Of a stretch of 64,000 nucleotides of DNA, positions 58,001 through 64,000 are shown in pieces. This stretch comes from Astropecten irregularis. Its lineage: Eukaryota > Echinodermata > Asteroidea > Paxillosida > Astropectinidae. The notes under the pieces were generated by a model that was not told the DNA's origin, did not search any database, and worked only from the letters and a program-made list of their open reading frames with translations. Made by a program: the position numbers and the translations under genes. How positions within the stretch are numbered: position 1 is the first letter of the stretch; each line of letters opens with the position of its first letter. The stretch covers positions 11,050,602-11,114,601 of the forward strand of contig OZ020257.1 of the NCBI GenBank assembly GCA_963971285.1. The letters are read 5' to 3'.

Positions 58001-61000
58001 AACATATCCACCCAGAGGGTACTCATGGCGCTTACCATTAATATTGTCCCTGTTCATTGGGCCCCACAAGAGAGTATACAGATACTGCTACTGTAAAGCA
58101 TACGAAGGCTAATTAAGCACACAAAGCCATCTCTACTCTTATTTCTTATTTTTTTCTTATTTTACCCTGGGTGATCCATTCAGTTACAAGGAAAAGTTAC
58201 TGATCTCCCATGGATCCCAGCTTACAAAACTACAAAATGTAATAAAAAATACCAATACAAAAATACAGGTAAGAAGAAGCATACATAAAAGAACATTAAA
58301 AAGTACACAAACCACAGAGCTAAAACAACAACAAGAAAGACACAATTAATTGAGCTGTTTGAGTTGGTTGACAAAGTTATTTAGGCTTATAGATTGAGAT
58401 GTTTTTGTGTTAAGTGGTAAAATATTCCATGCTTGAGCACCCCTGAAACTAAATGTTCTTCTTCCACTTTCAGTTCTGGGATGTGGGAGGACGACATTAC
58501 CAACAGTGCTATTCCTTGTTTGATATTTATGTGATTCACTGACTGGAGTAAAAACATTAAGATACATAGGAGCTTTACCAATAAGACATGTAAAAACCAT
58601 GGTATTTATGTGGATATCTCGTCTTGCTTGCAGAGTCTTCCATCCTAATCTATTCCTGATAACAGAAGCTGATGTTCTAGTTTGAGCCTTAAGAATTGTC
58701 CGTCCAGCTCTATTCAAAACTACATCAAGCCGTTGCGGTAGTGATTTTGAAGCATTACTCCAAACAAGATCACAATAATCAAATAATACGTGACAAAGCG
58801 TCTTGCCCAAGGACGCAAGCACCACTCCCTTGGCTGGACTCGAACCCACAATCTATTGACTACAAGATCTTGAGTATACGACACGCCAGACCACTAGGCC
58901 ACGGCATCCCACCCCACCTTATTGAAGACTCATGGGTACATACCTTCAAACAGACCTCCCGGAGGACCTTCTTCGTCCGACAGACCATTGAAGAGTGTAC
59001 CGCCTGGCTCCCAGTTGGCGTCATCGTTGTTCTCCATCTCCCAGTCACACAGGAATGGAATAGGCAGCCCAGGCATGGTCGCTGGCTGGAAGTCACAGTC
59101 CAGGGTCGACATGACAGGTTCGTCCGATGCTCTCTGATTCCATGTCTTCACTGAATGATGCCGAGTATCAATACAAACAACCATTCCACAATTAAAGTAG
59201 GTAACCGACCTAGCCGATTCTTTACCCACGATTTTAAGATTGGACTTGACCAGCAAGAACATTGAAAGATATGTACTGACCATATAAGCAGCACAAAAAA
59301 TATCATACACAGTGTTAGGCATCATTATGTCAAGACTCCTCTCCTTATTGAATTCCAGTAACTTTGAGTTATCCAACGGAGGAAAATATCTTAAGCATCG
59401 AACAAGCACCGAATTTCTTCCTATTATTCAAAACTTGTACTCGTTGTCAAACTTTCACGAGAACCACCATTTCATGTGGATCGATTTGCGGAAACACCAT
59501 GTAAGAATCGTGCGTACTTTCGCACTTTCTATTTTTCGTTCGCACTTCTGGGGAGGTCTCAACGTTTCGACTAGCCTGCTCTAGTCCTCATCAGGAGACC
59601 TCATCAGGGACCGATTTCACTAACGCTTTGCGATCATCGTAAAGCCCAAATCCATCGCTAAACGGAAAATTGCTACACAAAGTAGCGATCGATTGTCTGT
59701 TTAGCCATGGATTTGGGCTTTACGATGGTCGCAAAGCGTTAGTGAAATCGGCCCCAGGAGTCATCCTGATGAGGACTAGAGCAGGCTAGTCGAAACGTTA
59801 GAGAACTTACGAGAAGTGCGAACGAAACAGACGTGCGAAACTACGAACGATTCTTACATGGTGTTTCCGCAAACCGATCCACACACCGATTGTCACCATG
59901 CAAAGTCTCAAAGCTTTCTTGATCATCCATGTTCACATCTGGAGGCCTGCTCCACGGATCACCAATAACTGACCGTGATAATATTTACCTCTGCCAGGGA
60001 GTGGTTGCCCGGCCAAGCGATACAAAGTATTCACGACCAAAGTCCCTGGATCTGTCGAGACGTCTGCGCACGATGAAGCATCTTTCGTAGCATCACAATA
60101 CATAGGTCGAAGGTCATCCATGATTTTAGTAAATCCACTGGAGGCAGAAACGCCTTTTACCAAAAGAAGGAAAAAGCTGCAGTAAACTGTTGGAAATTAC
60201 AGGGCAACTAGTTTGCATGCATTAACTTATCTGGAACAAATTAAGAAGTAAACATGTCGAGCAAAGAAAAATGATTTTAGCCTACAAAATATTAGAGAAA
60301 GATCCTGCTAGGATTGAAACGTCAAGCGCTTCTACTTATACAGCTATATCCATTATACATGTATTATATATTTCAGGTCACTTTTTTGATTGATGATCAG
60401 TTTGAAGCAGTTTAACGCGATTGGAACTATTTTGGAATCATTGGATAAGCCTATTTCTCGCTTTTAACTACGACAAAGTCAAAGATTTAAAGTTTCATTT
60501 CGAAGATTCCCCTTTTCGAGAAGGAAAATTACAAAGTACAAGAAATACAACTGGAATATTCAATTATTCAATTGTACTCGAGAAATTTTGAGGGTACCGA
60601 GTTCAATTCTCTAAAAAAGCATAATTCACTGCTTTAAAACAAAACGTTCGTTACTGGGAAAGGCACCTCCACACAAGTAGCAATTTAAGTAAATAAATGA
60701 CACATACAATTATGAGAAAGTCTCTGAATCATCAAATTAGCTGAAGTGTTTATTTTCAACCTTTGGCTTAATTTGTATTGGAAACCGAAATCAACAATCA
60801 GATCACAAACCATCCGACCAATCAAACAAACAAGCAAAACACATTGAGTGTACAGTATTATGTGTCGTAAAGGGCATACAATAATAATAATGGTGGATGA
60901 TATTTTGTATCATTTTATCATTTTAAAAGTTATGTTACCTTTGTGCTCTGCCATTATATCATCACATTCATAACAGTATAAGGATCATAGACAGGTTGGA

Positions 61001-61326
61001 TTTGTGAAGCTGTAGTTCGGGAATCATTAAAACACTGAGTATCACAGTGATTTTGAAACGCATCTAAATCCCATTCCCTTGCAACGCATTACCTATGTAG
61101 CAGCGACTATACATTATAGGAATAACAATATCACCAATAGTCAAGCTGAAAAACAACATAGGCTAACCAACTAGCACTGCTCCATTCCTTCGGCCGTACG
61201 GTTACCTCGAAAAAAACAACAGCAACAAAAACATCGCAATTCAAAATTTCAATACTTCAAATGATACTTACCTTTAATTATCAATAGAATAACGACCCCA
61301 ACTGCTAAATCCCTAAAAGTATTCAT
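49093..61326 (-). CDS. Single-pass membrane protein: signal peptide, two MAM domains, three EGF domains, acidic tail
   Basis: Thirteen coding exons (transcription order): 61272-61326, 59989-60153, 58944-59150, 57534-57674, 57047-57180, 55999-56077, 55167-55322, 54310-54575, 52778-52859, 51941-52057, 51051-51182, 50168-50284, 49093-49382. They total 1,941 nt (646 residues) with every phase matching. Signal peptide MNTFRDLAVGVVILLIIKG; Cys-containing N-terminal segment; MAM1 (CDFQP to VAVNDVKF); MAM2 (NCEGGSIFPESCGLIDLD, CTFRFYYH, HIAIDDIGF); EGF (CMNGGTCSQ); calcium-type EGF (NIDEC); EGF (CLDNPCS); transmembrane helix (GGFLAIMTALLVVTCYF); ~65-residue acidic tail with ENYYEE. MAM and EGF modules usually mediate adhesion or ligand binding outside the cell. 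I do not recognise a named orthologue; the MAM-MAM-EGF-EGF-EGF-TM order may be lineage-specific. Confidence 0.9.
50355..50786. mobile_element. AAGGCCCGCTTCAAACGTC MITE in the MAM/EGF gene
   Basis: The left end AAGGCCCGCTTCAAACGTCG is mirrored by the right end CGACGTTTGAAGCGGGCCTT. Inner blocks GACACGGCAGAA recur. Confidence 0.82.
51309..51582 (-). mobile_element. tRNA-derived SINE
   Basis: Minus strand begins GGCTGGCGTAGCGGTTC (A box) with CGGGTTCAAGTCCGGAT (B box), a ~200-bp body and the end CATTACCATGAAATAGATAA. Confidence 0.7.
52331..52683 (+). mobile_element. Full-length tRNA-derived SINE
   Basis: Head CCGTGGACTAGTGGTCTGG (A box), GTGGGTTCGAATCC (B box), body with GGCAGCCGGGGGCTG, and tail CTATAAAAATACCTTCATTA ending in TTATTATT. 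The closest relative is at 58794-58908. Confidence 0.8.
53700..54262 (+). mobile_element. LINE 3' untranslated tail
   Basis: T-rich 3' region ends with GGAAGACCATCCTTTGGTG, TACCCTGGATAAATATC and an AATAAATAAATAAA repeat, as in CR1/L2-type ends. No coding part remains. Confidence 0.5.
54633..54967. mobile_element. MITE related to the TTAA family
   Basis: TTTAAGGTATAATACATG at the left and GTAGTGTACCTTTAAAG at the right. Shares CTAATCCACCATGTACATGA with 31366-31674. Confidence 0.6.
55836..55950. mobile_element. Short GGATCCGGATCC MITE, complete copy
   Basis: Ends AAGGGCCTGTTTGTTT and AAACAAACAGGCCCTAA, with a possible TAA duplication. Its GC-rich core is GGGATCCGGATCCGCAGG. Confidence 0.78.
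56196..56556. mobile_element. TTAA-type MITE, complete copy
   Basis: Starts TTAAAGGTACTATCATAC and ends GTATGATTTTACCTTTGAA. The interior matches the 29.8 kb copy in the opposite orientation. Confidence 0.68.
57333..57471. mobile_element. GGGGTCAATTTCAC MITE
   Basis: GGGGTCAATTTCACGAGGC and TTTGGTCAAATCGACCCC are inverted ends, with CTTACGA inner pairing. Confidence 0.75.
58137..58793 (-). pseudogene. LINE (CR1/L2-like) 3' fragment: end of ORF2 plus 3' UTR
   Basis: Minus frame ending at TAA 58346 encodes the region after the reverse transcriptase core: DYCDLVWSNASKSLPQRLD, GWKTLQARRD, YQTRNSTVG and FSFRGAQAWNILP. This style of C-terminus is characteristic of CR1/L2-type elements. A ~200-bp 3' UTR follows with ATGGATCACCCAGGGTAAA and a short A-rich tail. 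The catalytic core is absent (5'-truncated), and the 5' break abuts a SINE. Confidence 0.85.
58794..58908 (-). mobile_element. tRNA-derived SINE, 5' part
   Basis: Minus strand CCGTGGCCTAGTGGTCTGG, GTGGGTTCGAGTCCAGCC and CTTGGGCAAGACGCTTTG match the full SINE at 52331. It directly adjoins the LINE fragment. Confidence 0.75.
59475..59884. mobile_element. Nested palindromes: foldback element with a MITE at its centre
   Basis: The outer arms (~120 bases) share CACCATGTAAGAATCGT, AACGTTTCGACTAGCCTGC and TCTAGTCCTCATCAGGA in opposite orientations. Near the centre a second inverted repeat spans 59607-59755, with GATTTCACTAACGCTTTGCG mirrored near the right end. It belongs to the GGGG..CGATTTCA family. 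Confidence 0.85.
60154..61271. other. First intron of the MAM/EGF gene
   Basis: Contains a diverged copy of the CCTGCTAGGAT repeat at about 60300-60415. No exon-like segment was needed, because exons 1 and 2 join in phase. Confidence 0.6.
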
Positions 61327-62306
61327 CGTGGAGAAACGGGTTCATGAAATCCGCTCAGTACGAGGAAGTGAACTGCATACCTTGTAAGGCGAAACCTCGG
61401 ACTGTGCATAATGTCAATATAAACCCCACAACAAAGATTTCCAAATGATTATCTTTAGACCAGATTAATATTAACGATATTAACTGATATTTCTACCCAT
61501 CAGTTGAGTTATTTGATATCCTTAATATCCATCACTAGCCAACGAGGTTTTGCTGAATATACAAGTCGTACAAAAAAAATTCAACTGCAGCGTTTTAATC
61601 TTGACAAAATGTTTTGTAAAGAAAAATTTTAACTTAGTGAAGCACGCGACAAATTACCAAAACATGTATTATATGATTCAAAAAATAATTTTTTCAGAGA
61701 GAAGTATACAACGGTTAGTTATGCAGTCACAAAAGAAATAAACAACCCCATGAATAATATTCATTAGTCATAGTTGACTTCAATTTTATTGAAGATCATT
61801 GTCAATCGATATAGTTGTTCCAATATCAAAATAAAAATAGGATGAACAAATTAAACCATGATATATCCAAAACTTGAATAATAGGCAAACTCTGTGCTCG
61901 TCTTTTGACACACTGGCTTTAAAACCAAATTACATCTCGAGTTTGGTTTATTTATCTGGTCATTGATTAACTTTGTGAGCTATTTTGATTACAATCTAGC
62001 TAACAGGTTTGTTTTTTGCGGTGTCATTTAACTGCTGGTTTTATCATGTTAGCACAGGGGGCTGGTCAATACAGCCTTTGCCCAGTAACTAACCATAATT
62101 ATCCCGACTGTCTATCTATAAATTATCTCGTAGAGTCAACATCAAAAGGTCACCTGATATAAAAGCCGTTCCAATAGCAACATTGCCTTGTTTATCTTAG
62201 AGACATAGAGGGTACCAGACTCATTCGACTATACGTCGTCTCAATGATGCATCAAGTCTAGTCCCCAGTGTACCCTTTTTTCATGGCGCTTATTATTATA
62301 AGCTGT
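61327..62306. other. Upstream of the MAM/EGF gene, no gene recognised
   Basis: AT-rich DNA with no assignable promoter motif or conserved frame. It should hold the gene's promoter and 5' UTR. Confidence 0.45.
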
Positions 62307-62432
62307 GTCCCAAATCTCTGGCTGCGGCTGCAAATAACGCACAAGTCTGGAGTATGGAAACGGCTGCAGTCACTGGCTAGTGGCTGCCATATGTACGTGT
62401 GTAATTTGCAGCCGCAGCCAGAGATTTGGGAC
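62307..62432. mobile_element. Palindromic MITE
   Basis: GTCCCAAATCTCTGGCTGCG and its complement close a 126-base palindrome, with CTGCAAAT/ATTTGCAG continuing the arms. Confidence 0.8.
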
Positions 62433-62785
62433 AAGGCCCTATACTCTATGTTTTGCTTTGATGCATTAGACCTCTGCTCGATACAATTTTGTGAATCTAG
62501 CGGCTAATAAGAGTTTAAGAATATCGCCCCTGTACAAACAATATGATTGACACGGACAATTTACCTCAAAGGAAGAATAAAAACCTTGTCCGTGGAAGTC
62601 TCGTAAACAATCGTTAAAAGTAAATGATGCACACAAAATGAATTCATTATCATTATTGGTTTGATCGATTTGTCTAAATGAGATTTTAATTTGATTTGAC
62701 ATAAATGAGTATATCACTCCATTAAGGGGAGCAGTTAAATATCAATAGAAAAACATATGGAGCCAACGCCCTTTATACGTCACCA

Positions 62786-63024
62786 GGGGCCAATTTCATA
62801 GAGCTGCTTAAGCACAAAAAATGCTTAAGCATGAAAAGTCTTTCTTGATCAAACAGGATTACCAACCACATTTTCAAGTGATGTTTACTGCTTTTGACTT
62901 GTATTTGGCCATTGTATGCTGAGCATAACATTCACAAGGAGTTTTGGCAGACATGCTGATTTTATTTACCAAGGTTATAGTGGTGCTTATTCTGGTGCTT
63001 AAGCAGCTGTATGAAATTGGCCCC
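62786..63024. mobile_element. GGGGCCAATTTCAT MITE
   Basis: Ends GGGGCCAATTTCATAGAGC and GTATGAAATTGGCCCC, with AGCTGCTTAAGCAC / GTGCTTAAGCAGCT adjacent. Confidence 0.8.
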
Positions 63025-63254
63025 TGGGATAACCAAGTAAAAAAACACAATAATTATTTCTCTATATTCACTATATCTACCCGTCAGAATGTTGTTTTTG
63101 GTTTTTCTTATAAATATTTTCGCATATACATTCTGTATATACTTGTTGTATAACATTGATCTTTCCAAAATGACAAAAATTGTTTTGAAAACGGATTCCA
63201 TACCACGCACACTGAATAAAATACAATGATATCAGGCCTATTGAGACAGTTTTT

Positions 63255-63348
63255 CCATAACCCGGCTCCGGCTCCGGCTCCGGATCCGGCTCTGGCTCCA
63301 TTTCGTGAATCCATTCTAGAATAACCGGTATCAACATAGAGGTTTTTC

Positions 63349-63392
<44 letters not shown>

Positions 63393-63425
63393 ATGAGACT
63401 GAGCCTGAGCCGAGCCGAGCCTTTG
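63255..63425. repeat. Hexanucleotide microsatellites (GGCTCC)n and (GAGCCT)n
   Basis: GGCTCC repeats at about 63262-63300 and GAGCCT repeats at about 63354-63412 face each other across a unique core shared with 23075-23100. They probably grew from the arms of a small MITE. Confidence 0.85.
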
Positions 63426-63527
63426 GGACATATACTGTACCATCCCAATACTACTCATGTACACAAACTCGTAGCAGGGTACCGGCGGGATCAGATACGT
63501 CACACCGACTCGTCATTGAGACTGTAA

Positions 63528-64000
63528 GGTTGCACCCAAGTAAATAAACTCCCATAGACAACAGTGGTAAATCCTCCAACTTCAAAAATCATTTAAAAAT
63601 AGACAGAACTCTCACAGCTGTTCAAGTTGCACAGAAAAATGATGATGAATATGTCACCTTTCATTTTCTTTTCGTTTTATGGTATAGGGTGAGCATTGAA
63701 TTTTTGAGATTATACTCATTCTAAGCTGACCACCCCTTAAACAAGGTATGGATCACTCCAGTCAAAGAAGCAATTTAAAAAAAAAACATACCTCTGCAAA
63801 GCGGCTGAAATAGACCCACTTTCTCACCCAATTGCATCAAAAAAGGTCCCAAATGGAAGCCCAGAGATCAGGCAGAAGGTCCAGTGCCATATTTCTTCAA
63901 TCCTTCATTTTCATAGCTCTCACAACTCTCTTATTTAAAATAATTATATTGAGTGCTTAACTTTTATTCATGAGCTCGACGGACGGATTTTGGCACTATT
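63528..64000. mobile_element. GGTTGCACCCAAGTAAATA MITE, running to the window edge
   Basis: Same orientation as the copies in units D and E. The left end is intact and the right end falls just beyond the window. Confidence 0.8.

Noticed and set aside
58346..58849. 167-codon minus frame as a host gene
   Set aside because: The protein is the C-terminal part of a CR1/L2-type LINE ORF2, and its first residues come from an adjoining SINE.
59933..60163. Independent small gene at the N-terminal exon of the MAM/EGF gene
   Set aside because: It is exon 2: the acceptor at 60154, the donor at 59988 and the phase all join it to the signal-peptide exon and to the MAM exons.

Overview
The window is nuclear DNA of an animal, most likely a marine invertebrate deuterostome (echinoderm, or possibly hemichordate or amphioxus). 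Evidence: three intron-containing genes with GT/AG junctions and matching phases, tRNA-derived SINEs, many MITEs, a 2A-bearing LINE and a Helitron. The species cannot be fixed from the sequence alone.

Layout. (1) 1-8694, minus: one uninterrupted frame of 2,898 codons, running off the left edge, encoding a giant Helitron-type replicase/helicase. Domains in order: a six-residue repeat tract, a PHD-like finger, a C76-like cysteine protease fold, an OTU protease, a basic repeat region, a DUF6570-like zinc region, an HUH Rep nuclease and a PIF1-type helicase. (2) 11.25-19.21 kb: a head-to-tail array of one truncated and six full non-autonomous units. Each ends in a short hairpin followed by CTAG, and several are packed with TGACGTCA palindromes. 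I read them as Helitron-like elements. (3) 19.2-22.6 kb: SINEs, foldbacks and a retroelement tail. (4) 22.68-34.98 kb, minus: the 5' half of a STRA6-like (retinol receptor family) gene. Exons 2-3 lie in a ~2.45 kb direct duplication whose distal copy abuts a 200-base assembly gap. Later exons were not found. (5) 35.4-39.05 kb: trinucleotide microsatellite, Helitron-like fragments, the broken 5' part of a LINE with a 2A-like peptide, a MITE and a SINE. (6) 39,295-45,966, plus: complete ARMC6 gene in six coding exons (466 aa). (7) 46-49 kb: MITE-rich intergenic DNA. (8) 49,093-61,326, minus: complete 13-coding-exon gene for a single-pass membrane protein (646 aa) with signal peptide, two MAM domains, three EGF domains, a transmembrane helix and an acidic tail. 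(9) 61.3-64 kb: foldback MITEs and hexanucleotide repeats.

The host genes are unrelated neighbours (vitamin A uptake, armadillo protein, adhesion/EGF-type receptor), not a pathway cluster. The most remarkable content is mobile: a possibly intact Helitron protein with two protease-like domains, and a nearby array of non-autonomous elements that it or a relative may have mobilised. Exon joins were worked out by hand from splice consensus, phase and protein similarity; no transcript data or database search was available.
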